Source of the DNA: an uncultured Prevotella sp. | Lineage (GTDB): Bacteria; Bacteroidota; Bacteroidia; Bacteroidales; Bacteroidaceae | Direction: 5' to 3' | NCBI GenBank assembly: GCA_944321645.1 | Contig: CALUMB010000003.1 | Span: forward strand, 27,378-91,377 | Length of the DNA stretch: 64,000 nucleotides | Shown here: piece after piece, positions 30,625 through 40,927 of the stretch | Position numbering within the stretch: position 1 is the first letter of the stretch | How the letters are laid out: the number at the start of each line of letters is the position of its first letter | Translations under genes and position numbers: made by a program | The notes under the pieces: model-generated | Database searches by the model: none | Told to the model about the DNA's origin: nothing | What the model saw: only the letters and a program-made list of their open reading frames with translations

Positions 30625-33534
30625 ATGAAGAAACTCATCTTTTGTATTTCGCTTGTCTGCATGGGAATGCTGTCTTCCTGTGTCGATAAGAACGAATTGG
30701 TGGATGAAGACGAGATGCCCACGTGGCTCGGTTCCAGCATCTACGGAGAGTTGAGTAACCCTGACCCCGACAAGGGGCTTACGGGTTCGTTTAAAACCTA
30801 CCTTCGGCTTGTTGACGACCTCAACTATGCCGAAATCCTCAACCGTACCGGAAGTAAGACTGTGTTTCCGGCCAACGACGAGGCATTCGGGCGCTTTTTC
30901 TCCAACAACTCTTGGGGCGTTTCCAAGTATGAGGATTTGAGCCAGGCACAGAAGAGGTTGTTGCTCTACTATTCCATGCTTGACAATGCCATCCTTGTGG
31001 AAATGCTCTCCAACGTCAGCTCCGACGATGGCGTGGTAAGGGGAAATGCCGTTAAGCACCCCACAACCATCACCGCCATCGACACCGTGACTACTTGGAC
31101 ATACGGCGAGGCAGTTTCGTCTTATGGCGAACACAATCCTTTCTGGACGCGCTTCCCCAATGGCATTTCCTTCGTTTCGGATGCCACCAACCCCATGTTG
31201 GTGCATTTCACGCGAAACTATATGCTGAAGAACGGCATCACAACGAGTGGCGATGACAGCGACTTTGCCATCATTTCGGGCGGCCAGTACCAGAGTGCCA
31301 ACGATGCCTACGTCTTTGGCAATAGGATTATTGCGCAAGACGTTACTTGCCAAAATGGCTATATCCACCAGGTGGAGAATGTAATCGTTCCGCCGGGCAA
31401 CATGGCGCAGGTGCTCCATACCAAGGTCAAGAATGGTGACAACGTGGAACTTTTCAGCCACATGCTCGATCGCTATGCTGTGCCTGTCTACAGTGCCGAC
31501 GTTACGCAGCAGTTCCACGACTGGTACGCCGAGCAGTCGCTCGTCAACGATATGTCAGGCGTGTTCAATCCCGACTCCATCTACGAGGTGCGCTATCTGA
31601 GCAAGTCTTCCAAGGATGCCGCAAAGTTCAGCGGCGATGCCCGCAATGGCGGCCTGTTCACCGACGACTACCTCCTCACGTTCGATCCGGGGTGGAACGA
31701 GTACTACATCCCGACCCTTCAGTCAGGTGCCGCTGCGTCCGAACTGGCCGAGATAGCCGCCATGTTCGTGCCCACAGACGAGGCCGTGAAGGATTATCTG
31801 CTCAACAACGAGCGCACAAAGCTGTTGCTCGAAACATACGCGCAGCTTCCAAACAATGAGGCAAACCTCAAGCGCAACATCGATTTCATCCCGCTCAACG
31901 TGCTCTCGAAGCTCATCTCGAACCTGATGAACACTTCTTTCTCATCGTCTGTTCCGAGCAAGTTCAACTCCGTGGTTGACGATGCCAAGGACTTGATGGG
32001 CATCACGCCGGTGGATCTTGCCGACAAGGCTGGCGGTGGAAAGGACATCACCATTGCAAACAATGGCGTCATCTATGTCACCAACAAGGTGTTCGGCCCT
32101 AAGGCTTACGAGGTGGTGTCTGCTCCCGCCCTGTTCAATTCGAGCGTTGAGGACGTGAATACCAACATGGGCCTGACAAACTGGATCATACAGAACGTGT
32201 CGTATAACAACCCGTTCTCTCTTGGGCTTGACTACTACGCCTACCTGCTCTCCACCACGGCCACATACGGCATTATGCTTCCCAACCAGGTGGCTTTCGA
32301 CAATTATATTCTTGACCCCACTTCGCTCGGGCGTGGCAGCGCAGAGTACATACATTATTATGTAGACAACACTGTGGCCATGTCGCAGGGCGGTGCTGGC
32401 ATCGGTGCCGAGCGTGTTGACGCCCAGGGCAATCCCGTTGGCGAGAACATCGACCTGTCTACTTCTGGCGCCAACACTTATATGCCCATTGTGAAATCGC
32501 AGCTGGCAGACATGATCCAGATGTCCACCATCGTTATGGGAAGCAATACGGAGACTTTGAAGACCGGGCGCTACTACCTTACCAAGAATGGTGCCGGCGT
32601 AAAGATAGAGGGGCCTGTTGATGGCGACGTGACTGTCGGCACGCGCATCCTCGGCGGCGCACAGCTCGTCGATGGGCGCGAGGCACCCACCGTGCGCCAC
32701 ATCTATACGCAAAGCAACGGTAGGTCGTACACAATCGACCGCCTTATCGAGGGTACAACGCGCAGCGTTTATTCCTTCCTTAGCAAGAACGACCGTTTCA
32801 GCGAGTTTTTCAATCTCTGCAATCTCATGGACAACCAGCTCCTTGATTTCGCGGGTATCTCGTCAACGGCCAACGATGCCGGTATCGTGGAGTCCGACCA
32901 GTATGTTACCTTCTTCGCGCCTACGGGTAGGGAAGAGAACAAGCAGAACCGTTGCTTGGACTACAACGTGAAGTTCTTCAGCAACTACAATTACACCTTG
33001 TATGCGCCCGACAACGACGCAATGCAGATTGCATACGCCCACGGACTGCCTACATGGGAGCAGATCCATGAACTTGTAGACCCCTACCTCCAGAACCCGA
33101 ATGCCGATGGTGCGGAGGAAGCCAAGGAGCAGGCTGCAGTCATGATCAAGGCAATTCGCGACTTCATCCGCTACCATTTCCATGCGAACTCGATTTATGC
33201 GTCACCGGCTGATGCAATTGACGCTGCCGACTATACCACTTTCCTTGTCGACGACGCGACATTTATCAACAAGACAATTCGTGTTTCGCGTGCTGACGAT
33301 GGCAAGATTAGCGTTAGCGACGAGTACAGCACAAAGGTGATTGACCCGTCAAACTCGCAGCTCTTCAGCAACGAGATGACTCGCGATATGGAGTTTGCCT
33401 ATAATAGGACTGAACTTAATAATTATGTCTCCTCTTCGTCCTATGCCGTTGTACACGAGCTGGCCGAGCCGCTCAGCTACAATAGCAGCATGGACTATAG
33501 TCGTGGCCTCGAATCTGGAGGCTCTGCACAGTAG
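30625..33534 (+). CDS. Fasciclin (FAS1)-domain lipoprotein, first gene of the double SusCD operon
   Basis: A 969-residue outer-membrane lipoprotein from the ATG at 30625: signal MKKLIFCISLVCMGMLSSC, lipidated Cys19. An in-frame TTG at 30592 is less likely. FAS1 landmarks are the H1-type helix YLRLVDDLNYAEILNRTGSK with TVFPANDEAFGRF (about 57-90), a second set AAMFVPTDEAVKDYL (about 380) and a third near the C-terminus (VTFFAPTGREE then YTLYAPDNDAM, about 775-810). So three FAS1 modules are likely. FAS1 domains mediate adhesion and ligand contact. In Bacteroidota such lipoproteins occur near SusCD pairs, where they may act as surface glycan-binding accessories like SusE/F. It is 45 bases ahead of a SusC gene. 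Confidence 0.82.
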   Translation: MKKLIFCISLVCMGMLSSCVDKNELVDEDEMPTWLGSSIYGELSNPDPDKGLTGSFKTYLRLVDDLNYAEILNRTGSKTVFPANDEAFGRFFSNNSWGVSKYEDLSQAQKRLLLYYSMLDNAILVEMLSNVSSDDGVVRGNAVKHPTTITAIDTVTTWTYGEAVSSYGEHNPFWTRFPNGISFVSDATNPMLVHFTRNYMLKNGITTSGDDSDFAIISGGQYQSANDAYVFGNRIIAQDVTCQNGYIHQVENVIVPPGNMAQVLHTKVKNGDNVELFSHMLDRYAVPVYSADVTQQFHDWYAEQSLVNDMSGVFNPDSIYEVRYLSKSSKDAAKFSGDARNGGLFTDDYLLTFDPGWNEYYIPTLQSGAAASELAEIAAMFVPTDEAVKDYLLNNERTKLLLETYAQLPNNEANLKRNIDFIPLNVLSKLISNLMNTSFSSSVPSKFNSVVDDAKDLMGITPVDLADKAGGGKDITIANNGVIYVTNKVFGPKAYEVVSAPALFNSSVEDVNTNMGLTNWIIQNVSYNNPFSLGLDYYAYLLSTTATYGIMLPNQVAFDNYILDPTSLGRGSAEYIHYYVDNTVAMSQGGAGIGAERVDAQGNPVGENIDLSTSGANTYMPIVKSQLADMIQMSTIVMGSNTETLKTGRYYLTKNGAGVKIEGPVDGDVTVGTRILGGAQLVDGREAPTVRHIYTQSNGRSYTIDRLIEGTTRSVYSFLSKNDRFSEFFNLCNLMDNQLLDFAGISSTANDAGIVESDQYVTFFAPTGREENKQNRCLDYNVKFFSNYNYTLYAPDNDAMQIAYAHGLPTWEQIHELVDPYLQNPNADGAEEAKEQAAVMIKAIRDFIRYHFHANSIYASPADAIDAADYTTFLVDDATFINKTIRVSRADDGKISVSDEYSTKVIDPSNSQLFSNEMTRDMEFAYNRTELNNYVSSSSYAVVHELAEPLSYNSSMDYSRGLESGGSAQ

Positions 33535-33578
33535 GAACATACTGTCTGAATATTTACAAACGACAAAGTTAATATATT

Positions 33579-36500
33579 ATGCCAAGAATAAAACTATTGG
33601 TCATTGCCATCTTCATGGTCCTGGTGCAGTCGGCTTTTGCGCAAGGAACCCGAATTTCCGGTACGGTCACCGACGACTTCGGCCCTGTTATGATGGCAAA
33701 TGTTGTTGAGCGGGATGCCAACAACCGTATCGTCACCGCCGCCGTCACTGACGTCAACGGTAACTTCTCGATGGTGGTGAAAAATACCAAAAACCACCTC
33801 ACAGTCTCTTACGTAGGCTCTAAGCCTCTTACTGTGCCTATCGGCTCCAAGACACACTTTGCCCTTAAGCTCGGTGCGTCGCAGACCCAGGTGAAGGAAA
33901 TCACTGTGACTTCGAGCCGCAGGGCAAGTTCTGGCGGTCTGTCCATCCCCAAGCGCGAGGTTTCCGTCGCCCAGCAAACGATGAATATGGCAGACGTTGA
34001 AGGTCTTTCGTTCACAAGTGCCGACGAGGCCCTACAGGGTAAGATTGCCGGTCTTGACATCGTGGCCGGTTCCGGTAACCTTGGCTCGAGCACCCAGATG
34101 CGTTTGCGTGGCGTTACCTCCATCAATGGTAACAAGGAGCCGCTTATTGTTGTTGACGACCAGATTTACGATGCGCCCGACTTCGATGCCGAGAATGCCA
34201 CCGAGGAGGATTACGCTTCGCTGCTATCCGTCAATGTGGAAGATATTGCAAGCATCACTGTGCTTAAGGATGCAGCCTCCACTGCAATTTGGGGCTCGCG
34301 TGGAGCAAACGGTGTGATTGAGATTAAGACCAAGCGCGGCGCCCGCGGTAAGACCCGCGTGAACTTCTCTTATAAGTTCTCGGGCAGCTGGCAACCATCG
34401 AGCTACGAACTGCTCAATGGCGACACCTACTCTATGCTTATGAAGGAGGCCATCTACAATCCTACCCAGGCTTCCGACGCCACGACCGGCATCAATGAGT
34501 TGAACTATGTGCAGAAGTGGCCGCTCTATGAGAACTGGAACAACAACACCGATTGGGTGGATGCTGTTACGCAGTTTGGCCAGAGCCATAGCTACAACGT
34601 CAACCTCACCGGTGGTGGCGAGAAGGCCAATTTCCGCATCTCTGCCGCTTATGACCACCAGACGGGTACTATAATCAAGCAGACGCTCAACCGCTTCACT
34701 ACACGTATGGCCCTCGACTACTTCGTTAGCGACCGAATCACGTTCACCACAAACTTCGCCTTCTCTTACACCAATAACAATAAGAACTACTCCGACCTTC
34801 TCGGCATTGCTCAGCGCACAGCCCCTAACATGAGTATCTACCGTCAGACTATGGATGGGGCCGACACCGACGAGTACTATATCATGAATAGGAAGGATTC
34901 TCCGCGCAACCCGTCATCCAGTGAGTTGGAGAAGATTCAGACCCTTGGCAACCCGGTGGCCATTGCAAACCTTGCTAAGAGCAAGGACAATGTGTACCGT
35001 GTCAACCCTGACTTCCGCCTTAAGTATGAGTTGTTGGGAATTGAGGAGGGTAAGAGCCGCCTGACATATACCGGTGGTCTCTATTTCGACATCTATTCAC
35101 AGAGCAAGCCAAGCTATTGGCCTGCCGAACTTGGAAAGGTCGGCCCTGGTGATGATAACTACAATAAGGCATACAAGTACGAGAGCAACTCCATGACGTT
35201 CACGTTCACCAATGACCTCGTATTCACGCCATACTTCAAGAACGAGGACTGGACTGCCACGATGAGGTTCCGCTACCAGATGGTGACCGGCAACAGCAGC
35301 CACTTGGAGGAGACCGGTACAACCCTGCCTACGGGCATCGAGGTGCCGACACTCGGCGGACGCCTTATCAAAAAGACCAGCAGCTCTACCGGCGAATCCC
35401 GTTCGCAGAACTGGAGCTATACAGGCCACCTTTCTTACAAGAGCCGCTACTCGCTCGGCGTCACGTTGCGTGCCGATGGCGACTCTAAGTTCGGCCCGGA
35501 CAACAAGTGGGCTTACTTCCCCAGCGTTTCCGGTCGTTGGAACATCATCGACGAGCCGTTCATGGAACCGCTCCGCAAGGTTGTCTCCATGCTCGCCTTC
35601 CGCCCCAGCTGGGGTATCGTGGGTAACGCCCCAAGTTCCGAGGCGCTCTTCTACGAGCTTTACAGCCAGAACGGCAACTACGGTAACGCCTCTTATAGCT
35701 CTCCTGTGATGCGCATTGAGCAACTAAAGATCGACGACCTTAAGTGGGAGACCACCAATAGCTACAACCTTGGCTTCAATCTCGGTCTCTTCGGCGACAT
35801 GATCGACGCAGAGTTTGAGTACTATTACAAGAAGACGACAGACCTTCTTATGGAGAACGTGCCAATCCCCACCACCAGTGGATACTCTGTCTTGCCTTAC
35901 TCAAACGTTGGCTCCATGACCAACGAGGGCTGGGAGCTTAATGTCAACTTCAACGACTTTATCAAGATAGGCAAGTTTAAGGTCAGCGCATACGCCAACG
36001 TGTCTCAAAACTACAACGAGATTACCGAGATGGACGAGCGTGTGCTCAATTCCGTCAATGGCGAGTGGTCTTCTGCAAACGGTACCTTTATGAACCGCGC
36101 ACAGGTAGGCAATCCTCTCGGCTCGATTTATGGTTACCGTTACAAGGGTGTTTATCGTTACTCTTACGACTACCTCACCGACCTTGCCACGGAGAACAAC
36201 TGGACTTCAGCGCAGTTTGAGCAGGAAATCAACAACCGCTTGGCGCAGGGTGAGACATTCCCGGTGGCTACCGACGCCAACGGCAAGGTGCTCATGCAGG
36301 AAGACGGTACTCCTAAGCACATCGTTTATGACTATTCCGGCGTCAACTATGAGTTCAAAGGTGGCGATGCCATCTATGAGGATGTCAACCACGACGGTGA
36401 GATTAACCAGCTCGATGTCGTTTACCTCGGCAACTCAATGCCTAAGGTCAATGGTGGTTTCGGCTTTACTTTCGAGTACGACCGTTGGACGCTCCGTACC

Positions 36501-36935
36501 AGTTTCAACTTCCGCTTTGGCAACAAGGTTGTCAATTCCGCACGTATGAACCTTGAGAATATGTCGGAGGCTTACAACCAGTGCGCTACCGTGAACTACC
36601 GTTGGCGTAAGGATGGCGACCAGACCATGATTCCGCGTGCCATGTATGGCAGCACCGCAGCTTACAACTGGCTTGGCTCCGACCGCTATGTTGAAAACGG
36701 CTCTTTCGTGCGCTTCCAGTACATCCAGCTCACTTACAACATGCCGACCAAGCTTACGAAGAAGCTTGGCTTGAGTAACTTTAAGATTTACCTCTCTGCC
36801 AACAACCTGTACTGCTGGACTAAGTATAGTGGTGCCGACCCGGAGCACTCCGCCGATGGCTGGAGCTTTGCTAACGATGACTCCAGGACACCGCGTGCCA
36901 AGTCGTTCACAGTCGGTATTAACTTTGGGTTCTAA
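33579..36935 (+). CDS. SusC/RagA family TonB-linked outer membrane protein (first pair)
   Basis: An 1118-residue TonB-dependent transporter that moves oligosaccharides or peptides across the outer membrane using TonB energy. Order: signal peptide ending QSAFAQ, a carboxypeptidase-regulatory-like domain (GTRISGTVTDDFGPVMMANV, NGNFSMVV), plug domain (SADEALQGKIAGLDIVAGSG, RLRGVTSINGNKEPLIVVDD, ITVLKDAASTAIWGSRGANG) and a beta-barrel ending FTVGINFGF with terminal Phe. The length is in the usual 1000-1150 range. It is paired with a SusD 45 bases downstream and preceded by a FAS1 lipoprotein in the same operon. The ATG at 33579 gives MPRIKLLVIAIFMVLVQSAF, a good signal peptide. Confidence 0.96.
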   Translation: MPRIKLLVIAIFMVLVQSAFAQGTRISGTVTDDFGPVMMANVVERDANNRIVTAAVTDVNGNFSMVVKNTKNHLTVSYVGSKPLTVPIGSKTHFALKLGASQTQVKEITVTSSRRASSGGLSIPKREVSVAQQTMNMADVEGLSFTSADEALQGKIAGLDIVAGSGNLGSSTQMRLRGVTSINGNKEPLIVVDDQIYDAPDFDAENATEEDYASLLSVNVEDIASITVLKDAASTAIWGSRGANGVIEIKTKRGARGKTRVNFSYKFSGSWQPSSYELLNGDTYSMLMKEAIYNPTQASDATTGINELNYVQKWPLYENWNNNTDWVDAVTQFGQSHSYNVNLTGGGEKANFRISAAYDHQTGTIIKQTLNRFTTRMALDYFVSDRITFTTNFAFSYTNNNKNYSDLLGIAQRTAPNMSIYRQTMDGADTDEYYIMNRKDSPRNPSSSELEKIQTLGNPVAIANLAKSKDNVYRVNPDFRLKYELLGIEEGKSRLTYTGGLYFDIYSQSKPSYWPAELGKVGPGDDNYNKAYKYESNSMTFTFTNDLVFTPYFKNEDWTATMRFRYQMVTGNSSHLEETGTTLPTGIEVPTLGGRLIKKTSSSTGESRSQNWSYTGHLSYKSRYSLGVTLRADGDSKFGPDNKWAYFPSVSGRWNIIDEPFMEPLRKVVSMLAFRPSWGIVGNAPSSEALFYELYSQNGNYGNASYSSPVMRIEQLKIDDLKWETTNSYNLGFNLGLFGDMIDAEFEYYYKKTTDLLMENVPIPTTSGYSVLPYSNVGSMTNEGWELNVNFNDFIKIGKFKVSAYANVSQNYNEITEMDERVLNSVNGEWSSANGTFMNRAQVGNPLGSIYGYRYKGVYRYSYDYLTDLATENNWTSAQFEQEINNRLAQGETFPVATDANGKVLMQEDGTPKHIVYDYSGVNYEFKGGDAIYEDVNHDGEINQLDVVYLGNSMPKVNGGFGFTFEYDRWTLRTSFNFRFGNKVVNSARMNLENMSEAYNQCATVNYRWRKDGDQTMIPRAMYGSTAAYNWLGSDRYVENGSFVRFQYIQLTYNMPTKLTKKLGLSNFKIYLSANNLYCWTKYSGADPEHSADGWSFANDDSRTPRAKSFTVGINFGF

Positions 36936-36979
36936 GCCAAGCACATAATGAAAATACCAACATTATAGAATAAAGCGAT

Positions 36980-38743
36980 ATGAAGAAATACATTCCGTTT
37001 ATATTGTCCGGGCTGCTCCTGACGTCGTGCATCGACACGATAGTGCTGCCGTCGGACAAGATAGTCGCTGAAGACTATTGGAAAACCAAGGACGATGTAT
37101 CATCCATGGTTGCAGGTGCCTACAAGGAGATGTGTAGCGCCGACAACATAGAGCGATTCATCGTATGGGGGGAGTTCCGCTCTGAAAATCTTGATGTCAA
37201 TGCGGAGGTCTTTACTGATGACGCAGGCAAGCGCACCGACCTTGAGGAAATCAAGGTGGGAACGATGGACGAACTGAACCAGTATGCCAAGTGGGCTTCT
37301 GTCTATTCGGTCATCAACAAGTGCAACATCGTGATTGAGCGTGCTGCTGATGTGATGTCTTCGGACCCATCCTACACGCAGAGCAACTATGCCACCGACT
37401 GCTCGCAGATGTATGCTTTGCGCGCTCTCTGCTATTTCTATCTCGTGCGCGCTTTCCGCGACGTGCCTGTCACGGAGCATGCCTACTTTACGTCAAGCCA
37501 GGGTTTCGAAGTAGAGCAGCAAGCCCCGCTCACTGTGCTTAACAAGTGCATCGACGACCTCAACAGGGCTTTGGAGCTTCCGCTTGCTGTCGATGCCTAC
37601 ACCGATTGGCGTAGTGTGGGTTACATCAACCGCGATGCCATCTATGCTATACTTGCCGACGTGTATCTCTGGAGGGCTTCCATGACTGGCGACATGAACG
37701 ACTACCAGCTTTGCGTTGACTATTGCGACAAGGTCATTGAGTCTAAGCAGGAGCGCTACCTTGGCGACAATGCCTTGCGGGTGCCTATCCCCGGAAGCAT
37801 CGACCGCGACGGCTATCCACTTATCCCGGGGCAGTATGCGTTTGAGTACAACTTTATCAGGGGTAACTCAATAGAGAGCATTCTTGAGCTTCAGTGCGAC
37901 GGCAACAACACTTCCAATTCCGGCCTCGCCCATTGCTATTGGAACTATGACAACAAGTCGCGCACCTATGGCTTTATGATGGCTCCCGTGAGCGTGTTCC
38001 AGTCTGCAGGAACTTCTGCCCGGCTTTATAAAAGCACCAATGACTACCGCTACTACGAGTCGTGCCTTAATGTAGGCTCATCTGATGTCAACCAATACCA
38101 AATCAACAAATTGGCGACATCAAACACTACCGGGAACAGGGAAGGGTCTATGAAGGCTGTCACGACACGTGGAGTGGTCAATGCTTCTGCTGATTCGAGG
38201 GTTGGCATCAACTGGATTCTTTATAGGCTGACCGACGTGATGCTAATGAAGGCCGAGGCACTTGTGCAGCTCGCCGGCGACGATCTCGACAAGTTGCGCG
38301 TTGCTTTCGGTTTGGCAAACACTGTCAACAAGCGTTCCATCGCAAAGGCTACCCTCGGCGGACAAGATACGCTCCTCTTCTCTTCTTATCAGTCAAAGGC
38401 ACAGATGGAGGAGTTCGTGCTCGAAGAGCGACAGCGTGAGTTTGCGTTTGAGGGCAAGCATTGGTTCGACCTCCTGCGCTATACTTACCGCCAGTTGCGC
38501 TCCGCCGACAACGGCAGTGCGGCTTTGCTCCATCCCGAGAAAACCATGGCTGAAATCGGTGGCCTCAATAACTATGCTGCTACAAGCAACATACTTAACC
38601 AAGCCACAGGCTTGACAACTGACATGGCGATGGAATCGGAACCTTACCTCTATTTCCCGGTATTTGGCGACGAATTGGACGTGAACCCGCTTCTCCACCA
38701 GAATCCGGCATACATTTCTGACGAAACAATTGTTAAACAATAA
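36980..38743 (+). CDS. RagB/SusD family nutrient-uptake lipoprotein (first pair)
   Basis: A 587-residue SusD-like lipoprotein, the surface lid and ligand-binding partner of the SusC encoded 45 bases upstream. Signal MKKYIPFILSGLLLTSC, lipidated Cys17. SusD-type features are KIVAEDYWKTKDDVSSMVAG near the N-terminus, the TPR-like helices with ALRALCYFYLVRAFRDVPV, and the C-terminal FVLEERQREFAFEGKHWFDL followed by a C-terminal end block (LDVNPLLHQNPAY). It is complete and of normal family length. The next gene, a FAS1 lipoprotein, starts 12 bases later, so the operon continues without a break. Confidence 0.95.
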   Translation: MKKYIPFILSGLLLTSCIDTIVLPSDKIVAEDYWKTKDDVSSMVAGAYKEMCSADNIERFIVWGEFRSENLDVNAEVFTDDAGKRTDLEEIKVGTMDELNQYAKWASVYSVINKCNIVIERAADVMSSDPSYTQSNYATDCSQMYALRALCYFYLVRAFRDVPVTEHAYFTSSQGFEVEQQAPLTVLNKCIDDLNRALELPLAVDAYTDWRSVGYINRDAIYAILADVYLWRASMTGDMNDYQLCVDYCDKVIESKQERYLGDNALRVPIPGSIDRDGYPLIPGQYAFEYNFIRGNSIESILELQCDGNNTSNSGLAHCYWNYDNKSRTYGFMMAPVSVFQSAGTSARLYKSTNDYRYYESCLNVGSSDVNQYQINKLATSNTTGNREGSMKAVTTRGVVNASADSRVGINWILYRLTDVMLMKAEALVQLAGDDLDKLRVAFGLANTVNKRSIAKATLGGQDTLLFSSYQSKAQMEEFVLEERQREFAFEGKHWFDLLRYTYRQLRSADNGSAALLHPEKTMAEIGGLNNYAATSNILNQATGLTTDMAMESEPYLYFPVFGDELDVNPLLHQNPAYISDETIVKQ

Positions 38744-38754
38744 CGAGTTACATT

Positions 38755-40902
38755 ATGAAGATAGATTATAAGTTTAAATTGAGGCTTCTTGGGGCTTTGG
38801 CCCTGCCGGCCGCCATCGCACTGTCTTCTTGTACGGCAGAGCCTGACGAGTCTAACCGCTTCACTTTCACCGGTGAGACTGTCAACGACTTTTTGCTGCA
38901 CAACGACTCATTGTTCAGCGACTTCAACTATATACTGCGGCGTTCGGGCCAGGACAGGCTGCTTAGCTCTTACGGAACTTACACCTGTTTCGCGCCTAAG
39001 AACGCTGCCATACAAGAATATGTGGACAGCCTCTATGACGATCCTGAAAGTCTTGACGAAAACGGCAATAAACTGCACAACGGCATGACCGGTCCCGGGC
39101 TTGAGGGGCTTACCGACAGCCTTTGCCTCGACATTGTGTATTACCATCTGCTTAAGACCGAGCTGACCACAACCGAGATGCTCACTTCCGAAGGTGCTTC
39201 ATACCGCACAATGCTGGGACGAAGCATTACGGCAGGCCAGGGTACAGGCCGTCAGATTCTCGTCAACAATGGCGCTCCGATCGACCTCGGTATGTGCGAC
39301 CAGGAACTTGTCAATGGCTACCTTCACGCCATCGATAAGTGCATCCCGCGTTCCAACCGCGTAGTTGCCAACGAGCTAAAGGCCAACATTGACAAGTTCA
39401 GCATCTTCTATGAGGCATTGGAGGCTACCGGCCTTGACGAAGCCATGAACACAATGGAGAAGACTCTTTCGTACACTCCCCCTGCCGAGAAGACTGGATA
39501 TTACATCCCGACAGAGTGCAAGAAGGGCTTCACTCTCTTTGCCGAGCCGAACTGGGTGTTCAATCAGCATGGAATTTACACTTTCCCCCAACTTGTTGAA
39601 TATTGCAAGGAGGTTTACGGCAAGTGCGCCACCGGTTCCCGCGATTGGGATCATGGATGGTATGACTACTTCCGCAACAACGGCATCGAGGTTGATATGT
39701 CTGACAACTATACCAAAGAGAACAATGTCGTACATATGTTCGTGGCCTACCACATGCTTAAGGCAGCTGTCAACCCCACCGTGCTCGCTTTCCGCATGAA
39801 CACTTACAGTGGCAATGGTTGGACTAACGAGTCGTATGACTATTACGAGACCATGCTGCCAAAGACGCTCATCAAGGCTTGGCGTGTTGGTGAATCCTCC
39901 ACAGGGTGGACGACATACATCAACCGATACGTCACTAACAACACCCTCACCGACGGAAAGATGACCAAAGGCTCCGCTTCCATGCACGAGGTTGTTTACG
40001 AAGGTGTCGGCTTGCAGCTTGACTCCATCCTCCAGCCAATCAACGGCTACATTTATCCTATTACCGACATCCTTGTTTACGATGCCAAGGTGCCTCTGGG
40101 AGTGCTCAACGAGCGTATGCGTTTCGATGCATTGTCGTTTATGGGCGAGACCATGGACAACGGCTACCGCGGCATGATGGACTCCGAGCTTTCTGCCCTC
40201 AGTGGCATAGGCGGAACAAGCCGTCTGCGCTTCCCCATCGACTATTTCGACAACATAGTGGTGTTCAATGGCAACAGCACCCAGCTTGACATGAACACCG
40301 TTGGTGACGGATGGGCATACTCACTTTACAAGGGCGACTCGTTCCAAGGCATGGGTATCTTCGACTTCTGCATCAAGCTGCCGCCAGTACCCGATGGCAC
40401 CTACGAGCTTCGCATAAACCAAGACTGTATGCCCCACGGAACGATGGTGCAGTTCTCTAAAGGCAATCGCCCGGAGATTGCCGCCTTCACTCCCCTTGGC
40501 GTGCCTATGGATATGCGCGTGCAGCAGAACAACTGGGAAGATCCGGCAATTATTGCCATGGGCTGTGTGCCTCTCACTGACGCTGTAAACTATCCCGAGG
40601 CACATTACCAGACTGGCGATGCCGGCATCGAGTCTGACAAGGTGATGCACACCCACGGTTATTTGCGTGCCCCGCTCTCTATATGCCGCGAGCCGGAGCA
40701 AGGTGGCTATGTTGTGCGCTTCCACAGCGATCAGTACCGCAAGGTACTCACCACTGACCGCTTCTTGCAAGAGGACGTATGGCTTCGCCTGAAGACGGCC
40801 CTTGACGACGGCAACACCGATCGCAAGTTCCAGATAGACTACATCGAGTTTGTGCCGGTTGGAGTTGCGTCCAATGCACGCTACTTGGAGGATATGTATT
40901 GA
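38755..40902 (+). CDS. Fasciclin (FAS1)-domain lipoprotein, second
   Basis: A 715-residue outer-membrane lipoprotein: signal with lipobox ALSSC (Cys26). The first FAS1 domain (about 45-215) shows FSDFNYILRRSGQDRLLSSY, GTYTCFAPKNAAIQEYVDSL and the late NGYLHAIDKCI strand. A second one is likely at about 220-450 (FSIFYEALEATGLDEAMNTM, FTLFAEPNWVF, VVHMFVAYHML). The C-terminal third is a beta-rich region resembling a CBM- or galactose-binding-type sandwich (about 500-715, KLPPVPDGTYELRINQDC). It lies between SusD and a third FAS1 gene with gaps of 12 and 25 bases. The combination suggests a surface glycan-binding accessory of the transporter. The specific ligand is unknown. Confidence 0.8.
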   Translation: MKIDYKFKLRLLGALALPAAIALSSCTAEPDESNRFTFTGETVNDFLLHNDSLFSDFNYILRRSGQDRLLSSYGTYTCFAPKNAAIQEYVDSLYDDPESLDENGNKLHNGMTGPGLEGLTDSLCLDIVYYHLLKTELTTTEMLTSEGASYRTMLGRSITAGQGTGRQILVNNGAPIDLGMCDQELVNGYLHAIDKCIPRSNRVVANELKANIDKFSIFYEALEATGLDEAMNTMEKTLSYTPPAEKTGYYIPTECKKGFTLFAEPNWVFNQHGIYTFPQLVEYCKEVYGKCATGSRDWDHGWYDYFRNNGIEVDMSDNYTKENNVVHMFVAYHMLKAAVNPTVLAFRMNTYSGNGWTNESYDYYETMLPKTLIKAWRVGESSTGWTTYINRYVTNNTLTDGKMTKGSASMHEVVYEGVGLQLDSILQPINGYIYPITDILVYDAKVPLGVLNERMRFDALSFMGETMDNGYRGMMDSELSALSGIGGTSRLRFPIDYFDNIVVFNGNSTQLDMNTVGDGWAYSLYKGDSFQGMGIFDFCIKLPPVPDGTYELRINQDCMPHGTMVQFSKGNRPEIAAFTPLGVPMDMRVQQNNWEDPAIIAMGCVPLTDAVNYPEAHYQTGDAGIESDKVMHTHGYLRAPLSICREPEQGGYVVRFHSDQYRKVLTTDRFLQEDVWLRLKTALDDGNTDRKFQIDYIEFVPVGVASNARYLEDMY

Positions 40903-40927
40903 TGTCTACTTTTTTAACACAATATCT